The notes beneath the pieces are model-generated. The model searched no databases and had not been told where the DNA came from. It saw only the letters and a list, made by a program, of their open reading frames with translations. A stretch of 64,000 bases of DNA, from contig JAPTYO010000002.1 of the NCBI GenBank assembly GCA_036873135.1, positions 33,409,452 to 33,473,451 on the forward strand. The letters are read 5' to 3'. This document shows, piece by piece, positions 21,134-32,357 of this stretch (the first letter of the stretch is position 1; the number at the start of each line of letters is the position of its first letter). The DNA comes from Clarkia xantiana subsp. parviflora. Its lineage: Eukaryota > Streptophyta > Magnoliopsida > Myrtales > Onagraceae. Made by a program: the position numbers and the translations under genes.

Positions 21134-22927
21134 TTGGTGTGTCTGCACGATTCGAACAAAAATTCATGACAAGCAAACCATGAGCACGAGCAACAATACT
21201 TCGCCACCCCTTACAAAGCGGTGGTCGAGTATCCAATGCAAACGTCATTCACGCAGGCTTTTCAAAAGGAGGTGCATCGTCCAATTCAAGTGACATGCAT
21301 ACCTCTCAAACAAGGAAGCCATAGCAAAAACCAACGATGGAGTGCTACGCTGTGCTACTCTGTCGTCACTACCGCCGTCGTTGCGACCGTGTTTACCGCT
21401 ACAACCGCTGCAACCTCCGCCGTTGCGACCGCGTTTACCGTCGTCGTTACAACCGCTGTTACCGCCGACCATCGGCGTTCGACTGCCAGTTTTTGCTTGT
21501 CGCTGTCGTTTAGATCCGACAAAAGGATCGTGTCGACCGAAATCGTCGTCGACTATAATCATCACCGACTGAAACCATCATCGACCGAAAATCGTCGTCA
21601 ACCGAAGTCGTCCAATTCAAGAGACACGTATGCCTCTCAAGCAAACAGAAGATCCTATTGATAGAAGTGAAGGAGTGCTACTCTAGAGCACTACGATATG
21701 ACATACCAAAAAATTGGCATTAGAGGGGAGGCAGTTAAACGTCGCGCTCGTCATACAATAGGGTAATCGATACAAGGGTCAATTTCAAAAGAAGCAACTG
21801 TTTTTGTGATTCAAGGCAAGAGAAGCTCCCGGCTGGAAAACTCCCGTGAGTAATATTTCACTACACATTCAATGATCTAAATACTTTGACATTACTATGC
21901 ATTGCAAACTCCTATCTTATGACAAGGAAAAATATGTAATGGGAGCAAACACAATGGGGGAAGGATCGAACCTTTGGGAAAACCTAACTCGACCGTCGTT
22001 GTCTTTCACTTTGTCTGTACTTTTGCTCAAGTCAGCAACATCCCTGGTCGTTGTGACAGTCTGATCACGCCATCTGAATATCGAACTGGTATGGTGTCGA
22101 CATTATTTTACTTACTCCCAACAACTATCACTTTCCGCGGCCTTGTAATTAGGGAAATGTTGACTTTGTTTTCAACTTTGATTCAATTTAACTGCATCTT
22201 GCGGTAACTGTTACAGTTAATACAAAAGTTAGATTTTTTTTATTTATGAAATTGGGTGCTGATTTGTCATTGATGGAAGAAGTATTAGGTAGGAATACAA
22301 TTTTTTTGTGGTAACATAACATCAAAGCCATTGTCGACACCAACGGCCTTCATTGGGAGCTTTAAGTCTGCATGTGGTTGATTTATTTTGTCAATTGTTT
22401 AACACATTTCTGGTTAGCCTTAAATTACACTACTTGACGGGTTGCAAAAAAAAAATGCTTGTCTTGCATAGAAACCTAGGGTTAATCAAAATTTTATGAT
22501 CTTTGATTTCTACTGTAGGGTTACCGATTCAATTATGAGTTATCGCAAGTTTAGTCCTCTGTTTGTTAGTTTTCATAGTTGTGTTTTATTTATACCTACT
22601 GCTAGTTTCCTCTATGCCTACGATTAGCAGGAAAAACAATCCTGAAACAAGCAACTCTCCTCATATGTTGTATGTTTGTCTGTAGCAGGAACAATGCACA
22701 CTAGGAATAGTGCAAAATAGAATGACCTAACAGTAACTACGCTGAGGCCCAAATGGTATAAATCGATTGTGGTAACAGAGAACAAATTATATGGGACTGG
22801 AGTTCGAAGAAAACTACATAAACGGGGTGCTAAAGTGAACCCGGTTGTTCATGAAGAAACCGCAACCCGTACATAAATGCCCCAGGCTGAACCGCAATCC
22901 GGTGGTGACCATGGCAAGCCAAGGGAA
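21134..22927. other. Degraded retroelement interior or spacer
   Basis: Starts with the remnant primer-binding site and a short broken gag-like leader (MSTSNNTSPP at 21180). A trinucleotide-rich tract (about 21350-21600, 'gccgtcgttgcgaccg' type) gives Ala/Val/Thr-rich frames that are artefacts. Beyond about 21700 I recognise nothing. Confidence 0.4.
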
Positions 22928-23160
22928 TGTAAACATATGGTGATGGGCGCCGTAAATGGAAGCCCATTATTTGTATATGTTACCTAAGTTAATTGGGTAC
23001 ATGTCACATTAGGACATTGGGCCAGACCCAAATCCCAATTGACATGAGAGGCCCAAAATTGGGCCTCCCTATACTAGTAGGCCGGCCGAAAATAGTGAGG
23101 AGGTAAAGTGGACTTTTGTCCACTTTACTCCTCCTATATATATGGGGAGTTTTGGGATCA
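22928..23160 (+). repeat. LTR fragment of the coding-free LTR family
   Basis: Begins TGTAAACATATGGTGATGGG and follows the 7257/9300 LTRs through the 'ccaaatcccaattgacatga' and 'gaggcccaaaattgggcctc' segments, diverging after the TATA region near 23150. Only about 230 of 607 bp remain. Confidence 0.75.
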
Positions 23161-23926
23161 AAATGACGTGGCCTTGAACTTGTAGTAGCTGACTTCGAGG
23201 TCTCGCCGAGAGCTAACTCTCGTAAGTATCTTTCTTAACCTCTTGGGTACTTAGTCTCCTTTGGGAGCTTTGTGTGAGGCGAGGACCTGAAAAGGGGTGG
23301 GGATGGCCCCTGATTCCACTCAGAAGATTAAGTCAGTAATGGATTTAGAAAGAGTACTTTAAAGTGCGTGAATCAAGATTATAAAATATATATAATGTTC
23401 CCCTATTTATAGGGATAGATTACCGACTTTAAATGGCGGCTACCCTCTTGGGAGGGTTTCTTTCCAGAGTCGGTTTAAGCAGGTGACAAGTAGGTCGCCA
23501 CCTTTCCTTAAGAGGAAGGTTTCTTCATGGCAGCTGAAGCAGGTCGCCACCTGTCCCTTTCCTTAAGAGGAAGGTTTCTTCATGGCGGCTAGAGCAGGTC
23601 GCCACCTGTCCCTTTCCTTAAGAGGAAGGTTTCTTCATGGCGGCTAGAGCAGGTCGCCACCTGTCTCTTTCCTTAAGAGGAAGGTTTCTTCAGTGGTGTT
23701 TTGGCTATCGACTCGACTGGTACCTTAATAGGAGAGCCTTGAGTGATTTAGTCGACTTCTTTTGTTAGTCGTTCTTCAAAATTCGACTTCCTCATATATA
23801 GTTTTCGACCATTTGTCTTTGCCTTGTCGTTCTGAGCAGAAATGGTCGACGACTTAATTTTCTTTAGTCTCGCCCATAGACGTACTCGACTTCATATTAT
23901 CCTATCATTTTAATCGTAACCCAACA
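23161..23926 (-). mobile_element. Gypsy LTR remnant (minus strand)
   Basis: The right boundary is clear. Reading the minus strand, CTCGGGGGCAAG (23938-23927), a polypurine tract like the one of the Tat element at 50542, is followed by TGTTGGGTTACG at 23926, a typical LTR start. The left edge is not resolved. The segment contains the 55-bp tandem repeats. Confidence 0.55.
23493..23692. repeat. 55-bp tandem repeat, about 3.7 copies
   Basis: 'ggtcgccacct' recurs at 23493, 23542, 23597 and 23652, giving one 49-bp and then two 55-bp periods; the intervening 'ttccttaagaggaaggtttc' is nearly invariant. 'ttaagaggaaggtt' contains the small palindrome ccttaagg-like core. Function unknown; it lies inside a gypsy LTR. 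Confidence 0.85.
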
Positions 23927-24645
23927 CTTGCCCCCGAGACTTAAGTCGTCAACTTCATTCATGAAGAGGAGGTCTTGAGTTGAGTATAACCTACAGGATT
24001 TATTGGCGAGATTATGTATCTAATTTGGCCATTTGTTTACGAACTTCTGACTTTTGAGGTTGAGACATGTGTCTTTAGTCGAGACGTGGCCCTTAGCTAA
24101 TGAATTTTTAACTGTTGGGTGATTTTGGAGAAGCTCAAGAGTCGTCTCAGTAAATTTGCAACGGTTCTCTAGATAACGGTCATGTTGTCAGTAATTGCAC
24201 CAATGGGTGATGACCTAGGGAAGGCTTCCCGGAGAAGTTATCCAAGCGGCGAAGACTTTAGTATAAATACTACTGTTTCACTTTTATTTAATTTTGCTCT
24301 CGTTCTTCATTCACTCTGGCGAACCAATATAGTGCTTTTTTCATCAACCCAAACTCGCCTCATTCTTGCACTCCTAAAGAGAGGATTTTAATAGGAGTCG
24401 CAACTGCTGGTCCTTCCGATCCCAATCGAGAAGCCTCATTTCTCCAATATCTCTCCTGAAGAGAGGATTTTAATAGGAGTCGCAAATACTGGTAAATTCT
24501 GTCACTAGTCATTAATCAACAACTACAATATGTAATGGTACAATCAAGCTAGATTAGGTAAAGAGCTATACTAGGAAAGCGTTAAAGCCGCTAAGAATGG
24601 AAATCAACTAATATACAAATATACAGACTTTCTATATTTAACATT
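23927..24645. other. 3' internal remnant of the gypsy element
   Basis: Adjoins the polypurine tract. On the plus strand, TATAAATACT at about 24262 followed by a CT-rich stretch looks like a promoter pointing away from the LTR, the place where Tat elements carry an antisense gene. A 40-bp direct repeat (ctcctaaagagaggatttta...) occurs at 24371 and 24453. No coding region remains. Confidence 0.4.
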
Positions 24646-25641
24646 AACTATTTGCCAAGTGTCATGCCATTTGCTGCATCATCAGTTGCTCCCACTCCAA
24701 CAACAGTAGATGGAGATAGCTCATCTCACTTGCCCTCTGTGCTTCCATCACAAACAGTACACTCTCCCACTAATCGGCACTCTATGGTCACCCGCTTTAA
24801 GAATACTATTTTCAAGCCAAAGAGTGTTTTGCAGCCACTACTCACCCTCTTCCGGAAGCAGTTGAACCGCGCACTGCCGCTCAAGCATTAAAAATTCCTG
24901 AATGGAGGTCGGCTATGGTGGAAGAGTTCAATGCGCTTGTTCGAAATGTCACATGGGAGCTAGTTGAACCTAGACCTGATATGAATATCGTCGGCAACAA
25001 ATGGGTATTCAGAATAAAACGCAACCCAGATGGCTCTATTAATCGCTATAAAGCTCGCCTTGTAGCGAAGGGTTTTCATCAACGCCCTGGATTGGATTAC
25101 ACCAACACATACAACCCAGTTGTCAAACCAACCACTATTCAGCTAGTCTTATCGCTTGCTGTCATTTATGGATGGTCACTGAGACAGTTAGATGTGAATA
25201 ACGCGTTTCTTCGAGGAACTCAACATGAAGAAGTTGATATGGCTCAACCAGTTGGCTTCATTGCCCAAATCATTGTGTCGGCTTCGGAAGGCTATATATG
25301 GTCTTAAGAAGGCTCCACGCTCGTGGTTCAAGGAGTTGAGTAGCTACCTCATTACTTATGGTTTTGCTTGCTTAAAATCTGACAACTCTCTATTCATTTT
25401 TCGCAATGGAGATGTTTGTGCCTATTTTCTTGTCTACGTTGATGATCTTATCATTACAGGCAACTCTAACTCTTTCGTGCAACAGTTTATTCAAGACTTA
25501 TCCAATCGGTTCTCTATTAAAGATTTGGGAGACTTGCACTATTTTCCTGGAGTAGAAGTTGTTCGTACTTTAAAAGGTATGTTATTGTCCCAACATAAAT
25601 ATATAAGGGATTTGTTGGAAAGGACTTCTATAAGTATTCTA
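24646..25641 (+). pseudogene. Copia A: reverse transcriptase fragment
   Basis: Nearly identical to 33645-34650 of copia B. It covers the end of the integrase C-terminal linker and the reverse transcriptase (WVFRIKRNPDGSINRYKARL, VNNAFLRGTQHEE, YFLVYVDDLI), with several frame breaks. At about 25628 it jumps from the sequence after the RT directly to the bases preceding the 3' LTR (ATAAGTATTCTATG), so about 0.75 kb of RNase H region has been lost. The left edge at about 24645 joins unrelated DNA. It shares the LTR at 25642 with copia B. Confidence 0.85.
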
Positions 25642-25849
25642 TGTAGTGATGTCTATATGCCTTGTATATTACTTAAAACCATAATAGTCTTCTCCTAGAA
25701 TAGGACAATAGTTATGGTGCCTTAATTCCTTTTCAATGTCTTCCATAGTTGCTCTACGATCAATAGTTTTCTCTTGTATATATACATATCAATAACCATA
25801 TGTAAAAGTGTTAGTTTAAGTTATAATACAATATATTGGTCATGGTTCA
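25642..25849 (+). repeat. Copia LTR shared between copies A and B
   Basis: About 208 bp. It is preceded by the 3' terminal sequence of copia A and followed by the copia B primer-binding site, so one LTR serves as the 3' LTR of A and the 5' LTR of B. Confidence 0.8.
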
Positions 25850-25908
25850 TCTTTATGGTATCAGAGCTATAGTAGCTCCATCGAGCCTTCCCATTCCACC
25901 TTGCATAC

Positions 25909-26958
25909 ATGGCCACCGAAATCTCAAATTCTCTTAATTCCTCAGGACTCATCATTATCAATGCCGCTGCCCAATTTCCTCTCAAGTTAACTCACCGAAA
26001 TTATTCCTCATGGTGACCACAGATCAACACCTTAGTCACTGGTTGCGACCTTATGGGCTATCTCGATGGCTCACTACCTTGCCCATCAAAGACTATAAAG
26101 CAGGATGATAAGATAGTACCTAATCCGGAGTACACTCGATGGATTCGCCAGGATCAACTTATCTTGCATGCCATTCTTGCATCAGTCACTGAAGAAGTGA
26201 TATCTCTTGTTGCTTCATCCAAGACTTCCGGCGAAGCATGGCCAAAACTATCCTCGACGTATGCAAGTCGAACCCGATCCCACATAATGTCTCTAAAAGA
26301 ACAGCTCATCTTAATTATTAGAGGGAGCAAATCAGTGGCTGAATATCTTGGCCAAATAAAAAGAATTAATGACGAACTGGTGTTGGTTGGTTCTCCATTG
26401 GCTAACGTTGACTTAGTCATTCATTATCTAAATGATATTGGTCATGAGTACAAGAAAATAGCAGCTGCAATTCGAGCACGTGACTCCGTGATCAACTTTG
26501 AGGAGCCCCATGATAAATTTACAGAATATGAGCGATATCTCAAGCGTGAAGAGATAGTTGATGATCACTCCCTCCCCACTGCTAATTTCACTCGCAAGGA
26601 ATCACAGCCCAACTCCTACTTCAAACGAGGAGTTCATCACAATAAGAACAGGTATGGAGACTATATGTCAGAATCCGGTTCCAGCTCTCATTATCAACAA
26701 CGGCGTGGTGGTTTTTCGCATGGTTCACACAATCGTATTATATGTCAATTGTGTGATCGACAAGGGCATTCAGTGAAGACCTGCAGATCAAAGAACTCGC
26801 CTGGTACCAAGCAAGCTCATTTCGCGTCATCCGACACACATTCAAACACAAATTGGCTTGTTGACTCTGGGGCTTCCCACCACGTGACTACGGACCTTCA
26901 AAACCTGTCGATTCATTCTGATTATGAAGGACCAGATGAGCTCTTCGTAGGGGATGGA
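25909..26958 (+). pseudogene. Copia B gag and protease part
   Basis: Starts MATEISNSLN at 25909. An in-frame TGA follows NYSSW, where a sense codon is expected, and the frame then runs open from 26053. Gag matrix/capsid-like helices (HAILASVTEEVISLVASS, SIMSLKEQL-type), a CCHC knuckle CQLCDRQGHSVKTC, and the protease site WLVDSGASHH. Translation ends at 26958, where copia C has inserted after VGDG; the host frame resumes at 32358 with GAGLHIS. Confidence 0.85.
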
Positions 26959-29900
26959 TAAAAGCTTTGAGAGGATTTAGAGAATGTAATGATCTTATTA
27001 TTCACATAAACTCCAAATCAGTTTGTACAATATGATCTTACTAACTATATATACTAAGTTAGCTAAAGGAGGAAAACACAACTAAGTACAACTAAGGCAC
27101 AAGCATTGTGTAAGCATACTAAGCATTGTGCAGGCACGACTTAATCACAAGCATTGTGCATGCACACACTAGCATTGTGCAAACATAACTAAGGCACAAG
27201 CTTGATGTGTTCTATATTCCCCCACCTTTTTCTTCTTCTTTCTTCTTTTCGTGGAACACATCTTTTATACCATAAAGCCTCAATAAGGCAATGTGTTGCT
27301 TCTTGACCAAGGCCTTTGTAAGCAAATCAGCAAGTTGATCCTTAGAAGCAACATGAATGACATCAATTATCCCAGAACCAATGTGATGTCTTGTGAAGTG
27401 ACAATCCAGTTCTATGTGTTTTGTGCGCTCATGAAACACAGGATTTCTAGCTATTCTCAAAGCAGCCTCACTATCTGTATAGATTGGAATGGGCAAACAC
27501 AAAGGCACACCCAATTCCCTTAGGAGTCTACTAACCCAAAGAGCCTCCTAAATTGCCACTCTAAGACATCGATACTCAGCTTCAGCACTTGAAAGAGAAA
27601 TGGTCTCTTGCTTCTTCACTTTCCAACCTACCATTGCCTCACCTAGCCTAACACAATAGGCACTCACTGACTTCCTACTCAAAGGACAAGCAGCCCAATC
27701 TGAATCACAATACAAACTAAGTTTGAAGTTTCTTGTAGATGGATAGATCAAGCCTTGACCAGGACAACCCTTGATGTACCTAATCACTCTCATGGCAGCA
27801 TCAAGATGTGACTTCTTGGGTTTGTCAACAAATTGACTCAATCTTTGCACAGAGAAGCTAATATCTGGCCTTGTCATGGTTAAGTAGAGAAGCTTTCCAA
27901 TCAATCTCCTATAAGAAGTAGCATCCTTAAGTGTGTGATCATCAGGATTGGACTTGGTTGCCTTATCATACTCACAAGTGGTCAGCTTGATATTGAACTC
28001 CATAGGAGTTTCAGTTGGTCTTGCTGCCCCCAATCCAGCCTCCTCAATGAGTTCAAGAGCATACTTCCTCTGATTGATGACTAACCCCTCATGTGATCTA
28101 GCAATCTCCAATCCCAAAAAATATCTCAAATTACCTAAATCTTTGAGTTTGAAATGAGACTGAAGAGTGGACTTCAATTGGCTAATCATGCTTTCACTTG
28201 AACCGGTGATAAGCAAGTCATCCACATAGATGAGTAGTATAACATTTTCTTTACCATTAGTCTTTGTGAACAAGGAATGATCAGAAACACTCTGAATGTA
28301 GCCATTTTTCAACAAGGTTTGAGTGAGCTTGATGTTCCATTGCCTAGAAGCTTGTTTTAGTCCATATAAAGGCTTCAAAAGTTTGCACACACGTTTAGGT
28401 GACCCAAAGACTGGCTTAGAAGAGTCAAAACCTTGAGGAATGTCCATAAAGACCTCTTCATGTAAATCACCTTGTAGAAAGGCATTGTTCACATCCATGT
28501 GATACAAGCCCCATGATTTGGCTGCAGCCATTGCAAGGACAATTCTCACAGTGGTCATCTTCACAACTGGGGAGAAAGTCTCATTGAAATCAGTCCCCTC
28601 CACTTGAGTAAATCCTTTGGCAACCAACCTTGCCTTGTACCTCTCAATTGAACCATCTGAGTTGTACTTCACCTTGTACACCCATTTACACCCAATAGTA
28701 GACTTTCCTTGAGGTAAATCAACAATCTTCCAAGTGTGATTATCTTGAAGAGCATTGATTTCCTCCTTCATAGCTATCACCCAATTGGAATCCTTGACTG
28801 CTTGTTTGTAAGTAGTAGGCTCCTTGATCTTGTCAATAGAGGCCATAAAAAAATTGAACTTTGGATGTAAATGAGCATAAGAAATATACTTCTCAACTCC
28901 AAAGGCAGCATTGGAATATGAACATGCCCTTAGTTGAGCAATCCTAGCACTCCTTCTCAGAATGGGGACATGAGTCTCTTCATTACTTGGAGGCACTTGA
29001 GGAGGTGCTTGAGGGGGTGCTTGATCAGGGGGTGCTTGATCAGGGGGTGCTTGAGGAGGTACCTGAGGTATATTATCCTCATCAATCATTGGAGTAGTGA
29101 CTGGCAACTCTTCAAAAATAGAGTGATCTCTAAGGAAAGACTCATCAAGGTGAGACTTGGAACCCAAACAAGTAGGCAACAAAACCTTCAAATCAGCCTT
29201 TGACATGCTGAAAGGGAAGATGTGCTCATGAAAAACAACATCCCTAGATACTTGAAAAGCTGAGTTGGATATATTCATAACAAGATATCCTTTTTGAGAA
29301 GTGGAATATCCCATTAGAATGCAAGGCTCAGCTCTTGCACTAAACTTGTCCAAGTTGTTCAACTTGGTTGCAAAACACAAGCATCCAATGATCCTTAGAT
29401 GATCAATTGAAGGTGACTTCCCATACAACACCTCCATAGGAGACTTGAACTTCAAGGAAGAAGATGGCATCCTATTGATCAAGTAGCAGGCAGTGAGAAC
29501 AGCATAACCCCAATATTTGATAGGCATTGATGCTTGAAATCTAATAGCCCTTGCAACATTCAAGATTTGTCTATGCTTGCGCTCCACCCTTCCATTTTGT
29601 TGAGGAGTGTGGACACAACTTGTTTGGTGGATGATTCCCAAATGAAGGAAATGCTCCTTGCAAATGGAGTTGATGAATTCACTCCCATTGTCACTCCTGA
29701 CTGATTTGACCTCAATCCCAAACTGATTTTTAACCATTGTCAAGAAGCCCTTGATGTGAAGAAAAGTATCACTCTTGTTCTTCATAAGAAACAACCAAGT
29801 AGCTCTTGAAAAATCATCCACAATTGTAAGGAAATATTGATAATTCCTAATGGTAGGAACCTTATAAGGGCCCCATAAATCCATATGTATCAGTGTAAAG

Positions 29901-32357
29901 GGTTTAAGAGCATGAGAGGTACTAATAGGAAATGACAATCTGGTTTGCTTGGCTAATGGACAAAGAGTACAATCCTTGACACATCCAATGGAATCATCTA
30001 AGTTCAAGACATTCTTCAAATGATCCATGTGAGTAGCTGAAATGTGTCTCAATCTCTTGTGCCATGTCCAAGCATCCACCTTATTTGAGCTAATGGAAGG
30101 AGCAGCCACCACCTTGCATGATCTCGAAGGCACCACATCCTTGAGTATGTAGAGTCCCTTAGCCCTTTCACCAATCACCATAGGCCTCCCAGTTTGGCCT
30201 TGAATCAAAACATGATCAAAAGTGAATATCACCTTGCAATTGAGTTGGTTTGGAAGTCTAGAAACTGAAATCAAGTTGAACTTGAAATCAGGCACTAAGA
30301 GGATGCCATTCAAGGTGAAGCCAGAGAAGGTACAACTTCCAATGTGAGTGACTCTACACTTGTGACCATTAGGCAAATGGACAAATTGATTATTGGAATC
30401 AGTTCTTCTCAAGTTGTGTAACCATTCCATTTGATGAGTGATGTGATTAGTGGCCCCTGAGTCCACAATCCAGTCCATTGAAGGAGTTAAGTTCATACCT
30501 GCCATGTTCACATGCATAGGATCATCCTCTTGATAAGAGAGTGGCTCAAAATCATCTTGGACAGCCACATGTTGTACTCTCTTTTCAATACCAGCATGTA
30601 CAATTCTCTTGTCAGGTGTTCCATGGAAGATCCTTTTGTCACCAGCCACAATATGTTCAACCATATGAGAAGAATCATTCTCAACACTCACATTGACTGA
30701 GTTGAAGTTGCGCTTCAAACTTGGATGACCAGGAGGATAACCATGCTTTTTGTAGCAAGTGTCCTCTTTGTAACCCATTTTTCCACAATAAATGCATTTC
30801 CAATTTGCCTTCTCAGCTTTGGAGGGTCTTCCATCACCACCATATGCATTTGAAGAACCTTGACCATAAGAACCTCCTTGTCTGATTGACTTTGCACCAT
30901 TGTATCTTGAACCAGAATTGAAGCCCCTTTGATTGTTAGAAGAGTTCCTCATTGAGTACAAGACTGTGGACTCTCCTACATCTCCAATTGAACCAGCAAT
31001 AGTACGTTGACTTTCCTCTTGCACAAGCACAGAAAATGCCACACTTAGTGAAGGAAGAGGTTGCCTCATAAGAAGACTACTCCTCACATGTGCATAGGAA
31101 TCATTGAGCCCCAAGAGAAAAGCTATAAGCTTCTGTTTCTCCTTATGTTCACTCACCATTTTCATGTCAGCTTGACATACTAAATGTAAGTCATCAATGG
31201 AGCTTAGAGCATCCCACAATTGCTTCATCTTGCCAAAATATTCAGTGATTGACAAAGCTCCTTGAGATATTTGGTAAATCTCTCTTGTCAATTGAAACAC
31301 CTGTGTGCCATCCACCTTGTCAAACATTTCCTTGAGATCAATCCATATTGACAAAGCAGTGGAATTGTAGACCAATCCACCCACCAATTCGTTGGCTACC
31401 GTGTTCCTCAACCAAGCTTTCACAATTGCATTAGCCCTGTCCCATTTCACCCTTTGAGACACTTGAACACTAGACCTGGTGAAAGTACGATCTATGAATC
31501 CCAGCTTGTTCTTCACCAAAAGTCCTTCCATAATGGTTGTGCTCCAAGCATGATAGTTAGTTGATCCTTGGAGTTGAAAAGGAATCAACAACAAACCAGT
31601 GGTATCCGAAGGATGAAGATACAAGGGATCCTCAATCGTGTTCTCAGACATTTCGTAAGTAACAAGTGACTTGGGAGGCAAAGAATCCAATGCAAAATAG
31701 CTTGTCAAAGAAAAGCACAGATTCAGGCACCAGCGAAGGCACCAGTGAAGGCAACAGCGAAGGCAAATAACAAACAGCCTGTCTATTTCACCAGTTGATC
31801 TCCGTACAGTCGTAGAAGAAGGTCAATCCGCAAAAATCCGCAAAGAATTTCTTCATCGCATTACCACAGAAAGCATCGCAATTGATTCAATTTGACGAAA
31901 TCAATAAGCACAAGCAAGCAGATCATCAGAATCAAGCTCAAATTTCAGTTAGAATCCAGGCGATAACAATCAGTGCACAGAAACGGCTTCCAATCCAATC
32001 GATGATCCAAATGAGCTGGAAATCAACAAATCTTGATTCAGAAAGACTTACACAGAGTCGTAATCAAGATTGCGACATGAATCCAAGCTCAATCTGAGAA
32101 AGCGAAGCAAATCGAAGAAGAAAATCGAAGAAGCGTGACAGCGAAGCAAAAGAAATCTGTGACTTGATCGCCAAGATAACTACTCCTCAGCAATGAATAC
32201 AGTCCAGACGTATCCTCAATCACCAGGAATCATCTTCAATCTGCTTGATCTTCAACAATCTCCAGGAATCCGAGCTTTCTTGATCACCAAGAAAACTCAG
32301 TTGGCTCTGATACCATAAAAGCTTTGAGAGGATTTAGAGAATGTAATGATCTTATTA
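26959..32357 (-). mobile_element. Copia C: nearly intact Ty1/copia with a 42-bp terminal repeat
   Basis: Flanked by the duplication ATGGA (26954-26958 and 32358-32362). On the minus strand the 5' end has a 42-bp direct repeat (32357-32316), immediately followed by the primer-binding site TGGTATCAGAGCC (32315-32303). The same 42 bp recur at the 3' end (27000-26959). After the coding frame (ends 27212) comes a strong polypurine tract, AAAAAGGTGGGGGAATATAG (about 27235-27216), then about 215 bp with a TATATATAG box before the 42-bp repeat. So the full LTR is probably about 258 bp and the 5' copy has only its last 42 bp. Confidence 0.88.
27212..31708 (-). pseudogene. Copia C gag-pol polyprotein with one premature stop
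   Basis: One frame of 1499 codons, interrupted only by TAG at 27548-27550. Domains in order: gag (WSTTIMEGLLVKNKLGFID), CCHC knuckle CIYCGKMGYKEDTC, protease DWIVDSGATNH, GAG-pre-integrase WHKRLRH, integrase core (HMDLWGPYKVP, SDNGSEF, QQNGRVERKHR), a Pro-rich variable linker (PPQAPPDQAPP), reverse transcriptase (CKWVYKVKYNSDGSIERYKA, VNNAFLQGD, LLIYVDDLL) and RNase H (LYCDSDWA, SLSSAEAEY). After the stop the frame continues with IYTDSEAALRIARNP and HIELDCHF. Such frames are normally translated as one polyprotein and self-cleaved. The single stop means the pol C-terminus would be lost without readthrough. Confidence 0.9.

Noticed and set aside
21342..21661. Ala/Val/Thr/Pro-rich frames in two phases
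   Set aside because: Produced by a trinucleotide-rich tract (gccgtcgttgcgacc); no conserved motif.
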